From positions 1,116,001 to 1,180,000 of the forward strand of contig JALMQS010000088.1 in the NCBI GenBank assembly GCA_024734495.1: a stretch of 64,000 nucleotides of DNA, written 5' to 3'. The notes under the pieces are model-generated. The model searched no databases. It worked only from the letters and a program-made list of their open reading frames with translations, and was not told where the DNA came from. The translations under genes and the position numbers were made by a program. Shown here piece after piece: positions 22,645-33,735 of the stretch; the first letter of the stretch is position 1; each line of letters starts with the position of its first letter. The stretch is from Forficula auricularia (Eukaryota; Arthropoda; Insecta; Dermaptera; Forficulidae).

Positions 22645-24560
22645 CTTGACTTTACCATACAACTTGGCCCCTAAAATTATTTATAATCATGTAGAGGGGT
22701 TAGTTTTTGTATTTTTATACTTTTTTTTTTTTTTTTTAATGCAATCAAATGCAAGAAGGGGTGCACCAGTAAAGATGTAGCCCCTATGGATCTCGAAAGA
22801 CCCTTGCATTACCGAAGAGAAGGGAAAGTTGATTAAGTGAGAGGGTGTAGACGTAGGTGTCTATGCACCCTGGTTTTGAAGGTTTGAAGATCATAGGTGA
22901 TGGGAAAGATAGAGGCTGGGAGAGAGTTCCAGTTCCTTGAAGTCATGGGGATATATGTATTCGCGAATGAAGTGGTCCGGCACTTTTCCAATTTGACCGC
23001 AAAAGAGTGTCGGGAGTCGGCAAAACGTGTGCTGCGTGCAAAGCATGCTTTGGGGGGAATTATTGATTTTATCTCATCAGAGCACCTGCCGTGATAGTAT
23101 CTATAGAAAAGGGAAAGGGCAGAGACATCTCTTCGATGAGCCAGCGAGTCGAGGGAGTCGGTGAGGGTAGAATCGTCAATTAGCCTGACGGCTCGTTTCT
23201 GAATTGCATCCAGGGTAGCAAGAGAGTATTTTGAGGCCCTCTCCACAGATGAGAGCCGTATTCGAGACAGGGGCGGATTTGGGCCTTGTAGATGGTGAGA
23301 AGTTGTGGGGGTTTGTAAAATCGCTTGGACCTGAATAAGAAGCCAATCGTCCTTGCTGCAGATTTCGCCACAGAGGAGATGTGTTCATTCCAAGACAGGT
23401 CAGATGCGACAGAGACGCCCAACATGGATAGGCTGTCACACATTTTCAGGGTATTCGAATCGAAGTGAATATCAGGGAAATCTCTGTTTTCGCGCCTAGA
23501 AATTAGACAACATTGAGTCTTATTTGAATTAAAGTTAACTAAATTTTGAGAGCCCCATTTATTCAGTTTGTCTAGGTCGAGAGTAATTGAGGAGGCAATA
23601 TTGATTCGATTATTCGGGAGAGAGGGTTTGCCGTGTAGAGTGCTATCGTCGGCGTAACAATGAGTGGGGTTTGCCGTTTGATCAATAAGGTCGTTTATAT
23701 AAATAAGGAAGAGTGTGGAGGAGATTACAGAGCCTTGGGGAACACCAGAGTTTGTGGAGAACGATTCAGATGATGTTCCATCCACCACAACTTTTATACT
23801 TCGGTTTGTCAGAAAGCTTTCTATCCATTTGCGAAGTGTTGGTGTGAATCCAAAGGCTGGCAGTTTGGCAAGAAGATTTTTGTGCCAAACCTGGTCAAAA
23901 GCTTTTGAGATATCAAGGGCTACAGCGAGGGTTTCTTTTCCGGCCTCTAGAGTATTGTTCAAGGTGTGGGTGACATACTTCTGGGGTCCCACTGATTATG
24001 TATACAAAATTTGGTTGAGTTTGGTAAATGGCCAAGATTTTCATTTTTTGACCCCCCCCCCATTTTGGGTGGTTAGCTTTTGCATTTTTAGACTTCTGGG
24101 GGTCCACTGATTATGTATAGAAAATTTGGTTGAGTTTGCTCAAATGGCCTATATTTTTAATTTTTAAACCCCCTCCACCTCCCTTAATTTTGGGTCGATA
24201 TGCACGAAAATCTAATCAGCTCTTAATCTCACTGGACCAAAACTACGAGTGAAATTTGGTTTCGATATTAACACTAGTTTTTGAGCTAGCTCGTCCACAA
24301 AAAGTTGGTAACGCTCAGACTAACGGACAGACAACCAGACAACCAGACTCTCAGACATTTTGACAAAACAATTATTATCTCGAAAAATATAATATTTTCG
24401 ATGTTCACTTATTAGAGCTTTTTTGTAGAACGAAATGCCATGGTTTCTCTCAATTTTTTTAGTTTCAGCAGTTTTTGAGATATTTCGAAAAAAAGAAGGA
24501 AAAAAACCCACTTTTTTCATGGACGATTACAATACTTGACCATACCCTGTATGGTAAAGT
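22645..24560 (-). mobile_element. MITE family M, copy 2, split by a Jockey insertion
   Basis: The ends and internal blocks are those of family M. A Jockey retrotransposon lies between 22722 and 23975, inserted in the TTTTTAGACTTCTGGGG block, which is continuous in the other copies. The MITE resumes at 23975 and ends CATACCCTGTATGGTAAAG at about 24557. The block TATGTATACAAAATTTGGTT is present twice (about 23996 and 24112), so this copy also holds an internal duplication. Confidence 0.75.
22723..23974 (-). pseudogene. Jockey-type retrotransposon, 5'-truncated, one frameshift
   Basis: The minus strand encodes the second half of a reverse transcriptase. In order it has the SKAFDQVWH block with the first catalytic Asp, SGVPQGSVISSTLF (motif B), HCYADDSTLH with the catalytic YADD box, the NSNKTQC block, and LGVSVASDLSWNEHI (thumb start). 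The C-terminal region follows, with IYKAQIRPCLEYG and, after a frameshift near 23245, ATLDAIQKRAVRLID and LFYRYYHGRCSDEI to a stop near 22833. One missing G in a GGGGCC run explains the frameshift. The 3' end is a poly-A tail (T run at 22721-22738). ATACTT flanks both sides (22717-22722, 23975-23980), consistent with target duplication. ORF1, the endonuclease and the RT N-terminus are absent, and the 5' end was truncated on insertion. The single frameshift suggests a fairly young copy. Confidence 0.9.
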
Positions 24561-26049
24561 AAAATAGTACACAAATTACAGTAAGTCCCGTTTACTGACC
24601 CCTAGATATACCATACAATTACAAAAGAATTTTCTACATTTTTTCATACGCTCGGTCCGAAATTTATAGCAGGTGGATACTTTAATTCAAAGTATACATA
24701 TTGGGGGTCCAGACTTATAAATACAAAAGGAAGGAACCTATATAAAGCGAAATCTTCAAAAGGTTACAACACACTTTCCATAAGTATACTAACATATTGG
24801 CCCTCTGATCCTAATAGACTACCTGATTTATTACATTTTTATAGTCTATTTTAAATGGGATAACTAACTCCTACACAACTATAGAAGACTTATAGCTCTA
24901 CACTGATAAAAAAATAAAACAAACCCTATTTTAAGCAATTAAAAAACAAATTGGTCATTATTTCAAAACCTAATAGAAAAAAATTCATCTCAAAACAGAA
25001 TAAGATATTGAAATTGAAAATTTTGTGTTTTTGGGATAGGTATTCAAAAGTGATCCGAGGGGCTGTTTTTTGATCCTCATAAAAAATAGAACTACTGGAA
25101 CAATTTTCTATTATTTTTAATCAACGCGAAATTGTGTCCTCTTTTATTTATTATAGGACAGTTATTTACAAAATATGGACTGTTTTTGACTAATAAGCGG
25201 AAAACTGGAAAAAGTCCAACAATTTAGATATTTTTCGGCCACCAAAAGTTGTCCCCCACACTTTCGAGGTCACAAACATAGATTTGTGATAACCACACCA
25301 TACCAAACGATCCTAAAAAATCTTTTTCTTTCAATTAATTTAAGCTGAACCACTTTTTGATCCTCTATTTACTGGGCTATTACATATGGTAATGTTATTT
25401 TACAGAAGATTATATATGGTACATATTTATAGGTCTATACCATCACTAGAGTGTTCTAATACATGGTATTGGTACTCAAATGTTGAGTAATAAGCGTTAA
25501 GAGCTATTTTTAGACAAAAAGTACCAATTTTTGAAAAATAGGAAAAAAGTCATATTTTTGACAGGCGCTAGAACAGGTTCTTCTAAACCTAATTAGATGA
25601 AATTGTTATCATTTTAGCGTGTAGTTTAAAGAGCGTTAATTTATCTAATAAATAACTTTTTGATTTGATAAGCCGTTTTAGAGTTATTCAAGAATAACTG
25701 AAAAAACTCCGAAATTTTCTCATTTTGAGGCGCGTAGAAAAATTACGATAACACAGATTTGGGAGAAAACTTAGGGTAGTAATATTGGAGTACCAATAAA
25801 ATCTTTATCGGGAATTATTTCCTGTTTATTCCATTTTTTCACGTAATTTGGCCTGGACAAAAACCGACTCTTGAAATTTTTTCTTTTTAATTTAATTTAA
25901 TGATTTATTATAAATGAAGAGAACATTGAAAAATGTGTCAAAGTGGTGCATGCTTTTATTTATTATTTTCACAAAAATAACAATAAAAAGTAAATTTTAA
26001 ATGTATTTACTTGTATTCTTATATTTATGTATGAGTATTTTCCACTCTT
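24561..26049. other. AT-rich non-coding stretch
   Basis: No gene or recognised repeat in about 1.5 kb. Confidence 0.4.
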
Positions 26050-26335
26050 CCGAGAAATACGATACTCGCGGTGCATATGAATGAAAATGAGAAACGCCCC
26101 CTTCCCTCAAATATATTGCTGTTACTTTTTGGATATTTGGAGCAATGTTATTTACATAAAGCTTTGCCTCGATCTCTCCATTTGTTTGCTGTTCACTTTC
26201 GAAATGTCCATATGAATGGAAAAAGCATGGAAGAAATTTTCATTCATTCCCTTGTCCAGTCGCGACCGAGAGAAAATCCATTCATTTTTGCTTACGCGCT
26301 TCAGTTTTTTTTTTTTTTTAGGGAAGAATAGATAG
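26050..26335. other. GC-richer unique segment
   Basis: Less AT-rich than its surroundings, with an 86-codon plus-strand ORF (26071-26331) and a longer overlapping minus-strand ORF. Neither resembles a known family. Possible regulatory island or diverged exon; no gene called. Confidence 0.25.
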
Positions 26336-26560
26336 GCTTTTTTTGGTAAAATGCTAAATTTGGGGGAAAAAATTATAAATAACCACAGCAACTGTGATGT
26401 TACTTTTTCTAAATGAACCAGTGAAAGAATGGACTTAAATTCAAAAGTAACCGATTCCTGTCTAATATACTGAAGGAATAAACATTCTGCATTGCATATT
26501 TGAAATTTGTCCATTAGTGCAGACTAGTGTTGAAGATATGGAGGAATCATCATAAATTTG
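26336..26560. repeat. Degenerate relative of the 119-bp repeat family
   Basis: AATAGATAGGCTTTTTTTGG, AACCACAGCAACTG and GAGGAATCATC match, with many changes, the array-leading region at 35235-35480 (AATGGATAGGC.., AACCATAGCAACTG). Confidence 0.5.
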
Positions 26561-27235
26561 TATTTAAGGGAGTTCGGGGCAGCTTATCTATCTGGTTGAT
26601 CTTCAAAAAATCTTTTGTATTTCTGCAGAGTGACATCGTCTACCTACTAAATTTTTTAATAAAAAAATTGTTAATAATGAGGTTAATTTCGAATAAAAAT
26701 CTTTGTTTTGTAATATTAATAAAATTAATATTGAGATAAATTTTTTCTCATTTTAAAAACATTTATTTAACACAAAAACCATTTCAAGAAATAGAGTTGG
26801 AATTTTACACTAGTGCTTTTATTATATTCTCTTGGTGCAAATAACTTTTTATTTTTACATTTATGAATAACCAATTAACTAAACTGTCAAATCTATTGAA
26901 AAATGTATCATTCGATTCATTAAAGTTGAATTATTGATCTGTATAAATTTGTTGAAAATGGTATAATTTGTATTGAAGTTATAGCCCTTTTAAAAGCTCG
27001 GTCCATTTACTGCCATGATAAAAGGACAATTTTCAACAATTTATTTCTCGGTAATGGGACAGACGATCAACTTCAAACTTCGGGAATAAATATTTAATTC
27101 ATCAATGATTCTATGGTAAAAATTTGAGAATTTTCTTATAAAAAGGATGAAACAGTCCCGAATCTCCTTAATTTGAAATAAAGTTCTTTCCAAAAAATTG
27201 CATTCACAAGTGCTAGTGTCCTCTTTTTATTTATA

Positions 27236-27474
27236 AAAATAATAAATTTTGATGTGGAAATTGGAGGCATTGGAGGACAGGACTCAGTATTTGTTGAGTA
27301 ATTTTCTTACTTCTATTTTATCCCACTTAGAGTATGTCTGAACATTTCTTTTTATTTTTGTTTTGTTTCCTCTAAGTGAGATAAAATATAAGTAAGAAAA
27401 TTATTCTAACAACAACTGAGTCCTGTCTCCTCCAATGTCTCCAATTTTACATCAAAATTTATTATTTCTGTATT
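27236..27474. repeat. Foldback element, ~105-bp arms
   Basis: AATAATAAATTTTGATGT..GGAGGCATTGGAGGACAGGA on the left is matched inverted by TCCTGTCTCCTCCAATGTCT..AAATTTATTATT on the right. The loop is about 25 bases of T-rich sequence. Confidence 0.75.
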
Positions 27475-27572
27475 TAATCTGGAATAAATATTCTAAATAG
27501 TATCTTTGAATTTTCAGGCATAAGTAGTAACACATATGAATAGTCAACAATTCTTTATCTATTTTGTTAAGT

Positions 27573-27610
27573 GAGAATGATGTAGGTTCTTGGTGAAACA
27601 TATTTAAATA
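27573..27610 (+). repeat. Dispersed GGTGTTGG..GGTGAAACAT motif, copy 2
   Basis: GATGTAGGTTCTTGGTGAAA then CATATTTAAATAAA. It is followed at 27664 by a tRNA-like GAGATCGAATATATAAC block. The adjoining ATTTTATAATTTTTCTCATT is repeated inverted at about 27927-27950, making a 0.35-kb foldback. Confidence 0.55.
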
Positions 27611-28143
27611 AATTTTATAATTTTTCTCATTAATATAGCATCTAACATACATGCTAATAGATCAAGCGCTCTGGACTGGGAGATCGAATATATAACATCT
27701 GAGATTTCAAATTCACTTGGAGATCCATCCGAATGTCTAGCGGGCTATACGCGAAATGACGTTGGATTGTAGCTAAGTGGATCACATCTTTTTCTCTTGG
27801 TCCAGACTTTTAAGACTCCACAGACTCCATTCGCGTAATCCGCAGTAGTCTATGTGATAAATATCTTTTTCAAATAAGCGCGGTCAAAATAATTCTCGTT
27901 GACGTATCAATTATTATTTGATATATTAATGAGAAAAATTATAAAATTTATTTAAAATCATTATTTTAAGTTAGAAATATATAAGTTCAGATATTATGTT
28001 CACTCAATATTTGACAAAAATTCACTACATTAGATTCGCGATTGAATTAAATTTAGAAAACATTCGATTAATATTTAAATAAATTATTAAACGTTGTTAT
28101 AGAGAAATAGACTATATCTTTTATTCAGATAATTTATTTTATT

Positions 28144-28180
28144 GCCAACGTTTCATCAACTTTGTTGACTTCTTCAGGGC
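28144..28180 (-). ncRNA. Hammerhead-ribozyme-like motif (left arm)
   Basis: Minus strand: CTGAAGA box, an extra A, then GTCAAC, AAA loop, GTTGAT, GAAA and CGTTGGC. Stem II is 5-6 bp (last pair a G-U wobble). AC/GU could form a two-base stem III without loop, with cleavage after the following U. Stem I would require pairing outside the segment. The extra A between CUGANGA and stem II is not in the textbook core, so activity is unproven. Confidence 0.45.
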
Positions 28181-28264
28181 TCGCAGTTAACTTCCTGCAT
28201 ATTTGTCATTTTTATAAGAAAGAATTATAAAAATGACAAATATGCCGGAAAGTTAACTACTTGA

Positions 28265-28305
28265 GTTCCTGAAGAAGTCAACAAAAGTTGACGAAATGTT
28301 GGCAA
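28265..28305 (+). ncRNA. Hammerhead-ribozyme-like motif (right arm)
   Basis: Plus strand: CTGAAGA at 28269-28275, extra A, GTCAAC, four-base A loop, GTTGAC, GAAA (28293-28296), then TGTTGGC. Stem II is a perfect 6 bp. The C after GAAA has become T, weakening the minimal stem III relative to the left arm. Confidence 0.45.
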
Positions 28306-28446
28306 TAAAATATAAATTATCTTCATAAAAGATATAGTCCTTATTTCTCTATAACAAATTTAATAATTTAATCGATCGACATAACTAATCAAAATATTTA
28401 AATAAAGTTAAGAAAATTTAAGAATTTTAAAAATATTTAAAAATAT

Positions 28447-28570
28447 AAAATTCTAGGTAGGTTTCATAAAAATAAAAGACAAGAAGCTTGTTAGCTCGTA
28501 CCCCGAAATATATATAGAGTCATGCTAATAAGGATCTTGTCTTTTATTTTTGTAAACCTACCTAAAATTT
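28447..28570. repeat. Foldback element, ~36-bp arms
   Basis: AAAATTCTAGGTAGGTTTCA..AAAATAAAAGACAAG (28447-28483) pairs with CTTGTCTTTTATTTTTG..AACCTACCTAAAATTTT (28536-28570). Confidence 0.7.
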
Positions 28571-28589
28571 TAAATTATTAAGTTTTCTT

Positions 28590-29060
28590 TACTTTAATTC
28601 CTTATCTAATACTGAGGAATAAACATTATACATTTCATTTTTGAATATTTGACTGTTAGTGGTAGCTTAATTATTGTCTTCTTTTACATCATGTAAATTG
28701 AAATATTAATTACGAAACTTATAGGCAAGTTTAGAGTCTGAGGAAGCCTTGATTAGAGGCCAAACTTTTCTGAATAAACTTGTTAAATTCTTAGAAAATA
28801 TTTTATTCTCATTTCAAGAGCTATTATTTCACTTAGTCTCTCAAGATATAGAGGAATCGACCTTAAAAAATCAAAAATAGCCATCTAACAGAGGAGGAAT
28901 AAATATTTTGAATTAGATTTTATGAATTTTTGAAAATTAGTGGCTACCATCGCTTGTGAACGAATCGACTTGAATTCAAAAATATCCATCAATTTATATC
29001 TAATATTGGAGGAATAAACATTCTATATTTTATTTTTTTGACTTTTAGACCATTAGGTAC
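28590..29060. repeat. Degenerate 119-bp-family repeats
   Basis: Three or more diverged units with TCTAATACTGAGGAATAAACAT-like, GAGGAATCGAC and AATCAAAAATAGCCATC blocks, about 120-140 bases apart. They relate to the array at 35328-36440. Confidence 0.55.
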
Positions 29061-29095
29061 TGGTGAGCATTGAAGAAATTAATTTCTCTTTTTTT

Positions 29096-29925
29096 ACTTT
29101 ACCATACAGTGTATGGTCAAGTATTGTAATCGTGCATGAAAAAAGTGGTTTTTTCCTTCTTTTTTTCAAAATATCTCAAAAACGGCTCAAACTATTTTTA
29201 TTAAAAAAATTGAGCGAAACCATGGCATTTCGCTCTACAAAAAAGCTCTAATAAGTGAACATCGAAAAAATTATATTTTTCGAGCTAATAATTGTTTTGT
29301 CAAAATGTCTGTTAGTTAGTTAGTTAGTCTGTCTGGTTGTTTGTTAGTCTGTGCGTTACCAAATTTTTGTGGACGAGCTAGCTCAAAAACTAGTATAAAT
29401 ATCGAAACCAAATTTCACAGGTAGTTTTGGTTCATTGAGATTAAGAGCTGATTAGATTTTGGTGCACATCGACCCAAAATTAAGGGGTGGAGTGGGGCTG
29501 GGGTTAAAAATTAAAAATCTAGGCTATTTGAACAAACTCAACCAAATTTTGTATACATAATAAATGCTACCCCAGGAGTCTAAAAATGCAAAATCTAACC
29601 ACCCAAAATTGGTGGGGGAGGGGGGTGTAAGGCCAAAAAATGAAAATATGGGCTCTTGTGACAAAATCAACAAGGTTTTGAATACATAATCAGTGCGACC
29701 CCAGAAGTCTAAAAATGGAAAATCTAACCGCCGAAAATGGGGGGGGGGTCAAAAAATGGAAATATATTTCTTGTTCCAAACTCAACCAAATTTTACATAA
29801 TCAGTGTGCACCCAGTAATCTAAAAATGCAAAAACTAACCGCCCTCTCCTACATGATTATAAATAATTTTATTAAATATTTAATATAAGTGAGAGGCCAG
29901 GTTGTATGGTAAAGTCAAGTGGATG
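29096..29925 (+). mobile_element. MITE family M, copy 3
   Basis: Starts ACTTTACCATACAGTGTATGG and ends GGTTGTATGGTAAAGTCAAG. The interior carries the shared blocks (GTCAAAATGTCTGTTAGT, GGACGAGCTAGCTC, GACCCAAAATTAAGGGG, GTATACATAAT). The CAGAAGTCTAAAAATG..AACTAACC block is repeated about three times with variable G runs. The 62-codon ORF inside is not a known protein. Confidence 0.75.
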
Positions 29926-29941
29926 GCCACATCAGAACACG

Positions 29942-30003
29942 TCAGCTTATTTTATTTTATATATAATACTAGTCAGCTTATTTTATTTTATATATAATAC
30001 TAA
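29942..30003. repeat. 31-bp tandem duplication
   Basis: GTCAGCTTATTTTATTTTAT..ATAATACTA is present twice in direct succession, directly after MITE copy 3. Confidence 0.85.
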
Positions 30004-30435
30004 ATGAATTTCACATCGAACTGTAGTTTTTTATTTTATTTTTTAATATTGTAAACCAATTTGGAGCTTACTTTATTTTAATTTTTTCTTAAAGTACTTT
30101 GTTCTCAATCGATGTTGTTGTATGTAATGAAGAAATTAATTAAAGGTGGCTAATTTAGCACTTTGGTAATCTTGTTGATGGGCTTCTAATTTTAGAAACT
30201 ATTTCATTTATCTAAGAGTGGTATCTTGAAAGGGAATGCAAAAAGTTGGCTCGCTTGGTTCGTTATTTGATTAAGTCAAATTCTTTTCTCGTGAGTCGAG
30301 AGGTTCGAAACAAATGGATCTTTAGATTAAGGACCAACCACGAAGAGAAAACGAAAATAAAAAATAAATTAATCGAAACTAAAACATTAATTGACATCTT
30401 CTATCTAAAGTCAGGCATTTTCCTTTTTTTTCCTT

Positions 30436-31225
30436 TTTACTTTACCATACAGAGTATGGTCAAGTATTGTAATCGTTCATGAAAACAGTGGTTTTTTCCT
30501 TCTTTTTTCAAAATATCTAAAAAATGGCTGAAACTATTTCGATTAAGAAAATTGAGCGAAACCATGGCATTTAGGTCTACAAAAAAAGCTCTAATATGTG
30601 AACATCGATAAAATTTTATTTTTCGAGATAATAATTGTTTTGTCAAAATGTCTGTTAGTCTGGGCGTTACCAAATTTGTGGACTAGCTAGCTCAAAAACT
30701 AGTGTGAATATCGAAACCAAATTTCGCACGTAGTTTTGGTCCATTGAGATTAAGAGCTGATTAGATTTTGGTGGATATCGTCCCAAAATTAATGGGGGTC
30801 GAGGGGGGATTAAAAATTAAAAATCTAGGTCGTTTGAGCAAACTCAACCAAATTTTTTGTATACATAATAAGTGGACCCCCAGAAGTCTAAAAATGCAAA
30901 AACTAACCGCCCGAAATGGGGGGGAGTCAAAAAATGAAACTCTTGGCAATTTACCAAACTAAAATAAATTTTGTATACATAATCAATGGGACCCAAGAAG
31001 TCTAAAAATGCAAAAACTAACCGCCCGAAATGGGGAAGGGGAGGTCGAAAAATGAAAATCTTTGCCATTTACCAAACTCAACCAAATTTTGTATACATAA
31101 TCAGTGGGTCCAGGAGTCTAAAAATGCAAAAACTAACCCCCCCCCCCCCCCACATGATTATAAATAATTTTATTAAATATTAAATATAAGTGAAGGGCCA
31201 GGTTGTATGGTAAAGTCAAGTGGAT
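30436..31225 (+). mobile_element. MITE family M, copy 4
   Basis: Starts ACTTTACCATACAGAGTATGG and ends GGTTGTATGGTAAAGTCAAG, in the same orientation as copy 3 and with the same internal blocks. The AGTCTAAAAATGCAAAAACT unit is again repeated three times. A long C run lies at about 31137-31151. Confidence 0.75.
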
Positions 31226-31644
31226 GGCCACATCAGAACACGTCAGCTTATTTAATACAAGAAATTGCAACATCTAAAACTTTAAAATTCTATATAGACT
31301 CGAAAAATGCAATAACTCAGACTTTGAATTTATTCGGAAATACGACCTTAATCAACTGGTGTGGTCACCACACGACTCAAATTCTGACTTATTTGAAATC
31401 ATCGCGACACTCCTAATTTACACCCCCTTCCTTTATTTCAATCGGATTAAAATTTATACACGACTAATAAGTCATGAGACTTGATAAGTACACCAATTAA
31501 AAAAAAAAATCGTTAGTGCCATTTTTGAGAAAATAAAAAAAAAACGAAAAAATTTTTCAGGTAGATCTCTACTCCCGGTGTTCCGATTTCAACCAAAAGC
31601 TTCCTGTACTCCCTCTAGCATATATCAAGTTTAAGGTAGTGTTT
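31226..31644. other. Spacer
   Basis: No supported gene. A short plus-strand ORF over 31254-31416 is discussed under rejected items. Confidence 0.35.
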
Positions 31645-32296
31645 TCGCGATAATACTAGCAAAAAGTTAATGCTAGAGTATATAGAACAGACAATAATGA
31701 TTCATAGTTCATAAACCCAAAACTTTTTGCTGTTTATGTGCCAATTCTATCCAAGCCCGTGCTCGTTTGACAAATTTGGCACCATTGTAAGAGATTTAAT
31801 ATTTTTATATTAAAATGACAGATAAAATACATTTTAAATTTCTATAAAAATCGTTTTGTTATTTTTCAACAAATGTAATCAACGCCTACGTTACACGTTA
31901 TGAAAATTATAATTTTGAAAAAATCTAGCGCATGCATATTTTGTTGGTTAAATAAATGCGCTGTTGCCAAATTGTTTTTAGTCTAATTTTTATTTTATAT
32001 TTTTTCATTATTTATTCCTTAATATCTCAGAAACTGTTTTGTAACTATGAATCAAAATTGTCTTAAATATGTATTGGTTATTTTTTAATGTTGGTTTAGT
32101 TTTTTATAAAAATGCTAAGAAGGGTTTCTTAATTATAATTAAATATGTATTGAAATTTTCCGATATCCCGTATAGTGCAATGTTAAAGAGCCTGAAAAAC
32201 TCGATTTTGAAATGTAATATCTCCGGAACAGTATTGTTCATAAATTTCGTTTTGCCACCAATCGATGCAGTGTTATTTAAATAATAATCTGTGTAA
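31645..32296. repeat. Dispersed repeat R1, copy 2 (left part)
   Basis: Matches 2573-3180 and 53567-54190. It is interrupted at 32296/32297 by the composite RTE insertion and resumes at 33670. TAATCTGTGTAA is present on both sides (32285-32296, 33670-33681) as a 12-bp target duplication. Confidence 0.8.
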
Positions 32297-32715
32297 TCAT
32301 CATCATTGAGTATACAGTCCTAAGACTGGTTTGATTCAACAATCCGTCTCCACTCGACTCTGTCCCCCGCCAGCTGTTTGACCTCTCTAAATGTCTGGCA
32401 TCCCATATCCCCAATTATTTGGTTGAAATATTCTATTCTGGGTCTTCCCCTACCCCCTTTCTTTCCCACCTCCCCCTCCAAGATATCCCTAAGCAGTCCC
32501 CCATGTCTCAATGTGTGCCCCATCATCTGACCTCTTCTCTTCTTCAGACTTCTTCCACAAGGTTCTTCTTTCTCCGATTCTTCCAAGAACTTCCTTTCAT
32601 TTGTAATTTTATCCGTCCATTTGATATTCATCATTCATCTGTAGCACCACATTTCGAAAGCCTCTAATCTCTTTCTCTCCGCTTCTCTAATCTTCCAGGT
32701 TTCCCATCTGGACAA
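32297..32715 (-). pseudogene. RTE-type 3' end (copy 2), part of composite insertion
   Basis: Same C-terminal RTE region as copy 1, ending TGATGATGA at 32297-32305. It encodes KWTDKITNE, then a frameshift through the VLGRIGER block, then SLKKRRGQMMGHTLRHGG, GRGRPRIEYFNQIIGD and DRVEWRRIVESNQS. It shares with copy 1 the in-frame stop before MMNIKW (at about 32638) and the junction to the passenger, so both derive from one altered source. It forms the 3' part of the 1.37-kb insertion into R1. Confidence 0.85.
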
Positions 32716-33424
32716 TTAATGTAAGTAAATAATAGTAAAAATGTTTCAATTAACTTATGTAGTAGTTCTTTGATATCTAGCAAAAAATTTTTTGTAAAAA
32801 ATAAGTAAAAATTTTCTACAAATTTTACCGGCTGCGGGCCAAAAAATAAATAGAGAAACGCTGTCGTAGACGAATATAAAAGATTCCTGGGGTCATAAAC
32901 AATTAAGAATATTTCCAATGGTAACATCTTTTAAATAAAATAAATACAAACATTATTTTGAATATTCAATATTTTAATTAAGTTAACTATACCTAAAATA
33001 TGTGTTTTTTTATTTAAGAGTTTTCATATTGAAATCTTGAATAACCCCCGATCTTCTCAAATAGCAATCGGTGTCTTGTGCCTTTTTTTACTCAGAGGGC
33101 GTCAAGCAATCAATTTCATTTTAATAACCCTGTGCACATGTTCAGCCCACACAATATAATATTTCGCTTCTTCAAATATTTCTAGACCATTTCGGTTATT
33201 CACTTAGCCCGAGGAGATGAATGATTTTTATCTCCAAAAATTTTCTTCTTAAAAAAAAAAAGTTTTTCCTCGTGCGACAGTATTAAAGTCTCAAGTGTAT
33301 TTTATGAAAAGTCAACGCCTTAGAGAAGCAAATACAAACTTTTTATAAATATTTATTTTATAAGCTCAGGGGGTCAGGGAGAAGGCGAAGAGAGTGGAGT
33401 GGAAATACATTGGAGAATAGAAAC
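32716..33424. repeat. 0.7-kb passenger segment (copy 2)
   Basis: Nearly identical to 1511-2226. It is flanked on both sides by RTE sequence and lies inside the TAATCTGTGTAA target duplication, so it was inserted as part of the element. Confidence 0.75.
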
Positions 33425-33669
33425 GTGTGTGCCCCATCATCTGACCTCTTCTCTTCTTCAGACTCTTCCACGAGGTTCTTCTTTCTCCGATTCTTCCAAG
33501 AACTTCTTCACTTGTAATTTTATCCGTCCATTTGATATTAATCATTCTTCTGTAGCACCACATTTCGAAAGCCTCTAATCTCTTTCTCTCCGCTTCTCTA
33601 ATTGTCCAGGTTTCACGCCCGTACATGGTATGCTCATACATATGTCTTCAATAGCAACTTCCTGTTTTC
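33425..33669 (-). pseudogene. RTE-type fragment, 5' part of composite insertion
   Basis: The minus strand reads MYEHTMYGRETWTIREAER, then EAFEMWCYRRMINIKWTDKI, EEVLGRIGERRTSWKSLKK and RGQMMGHT. This is the same protein region as the other RTE copies, without the stop shared by copies 1 and 2, extending ~40 residues further N-terminal (YGRETW is a conserved post-RT block). It overlaps the RTE piece at 32297-32715 by about 200 bp of the same element, so the passenger is flanked by a direct RTE repeat. Confidence 0.8.
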
Positions 33670-33735
33670 TAATCTGTGTAAATTTCAAAATAAATCCTAG
33701 GAAAACGCATTTGGCGGAACAACTTCATTAAGTTT
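33670..33735. repeat. Dispersed repeat R1, copy 2 (right part)
   Basis: AATTTCAAAATAAATCCTAG..GGCGGAACAACTTCATTAA continues copy 2 beyond the RTE insertion and matches 3193-3243 and 54204-54252. Confidence 0.75.

Larger units (their letters stand above)
28083..28372. repeat. Foldback with hammerhead-like motifs in both arms
   Basis: Arms of about 135 bases (28083-28218, 28225-28372) pair with few mismatches, sharing TTATAGAGAAATA / TTATTTCTCTATAA, GATATAGTC and ATTTGTCATTTTTATAA. Each arm carries the CUGAAGA / stem / GAAA pattern described in the ncRNA entries. The layout, inverted terminal repeats with a ribozyme core, parallels the PLE locus at 48216-49252, but no coding sequence is left here. 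Confidence 0.7.

Noticed and set aside
23715..24110. 131-codon plus-strand ORF
   Set aside because: Antisense shadow of the Jockey reverse transcriptase and MITE sequence.
26152..26514. 120-codon minus-strand ORF
   Set aside because: Includes poly-lysine from a T run and degenerate repeat sequence; no family match.
31254..31416. RNase H-like reading KTLKFYIDSKNAITQTLNLF
   Set aside because: Only one loose block resembles a retroelement RNase H, with no neighbouring catalytic residues or RT sequence.
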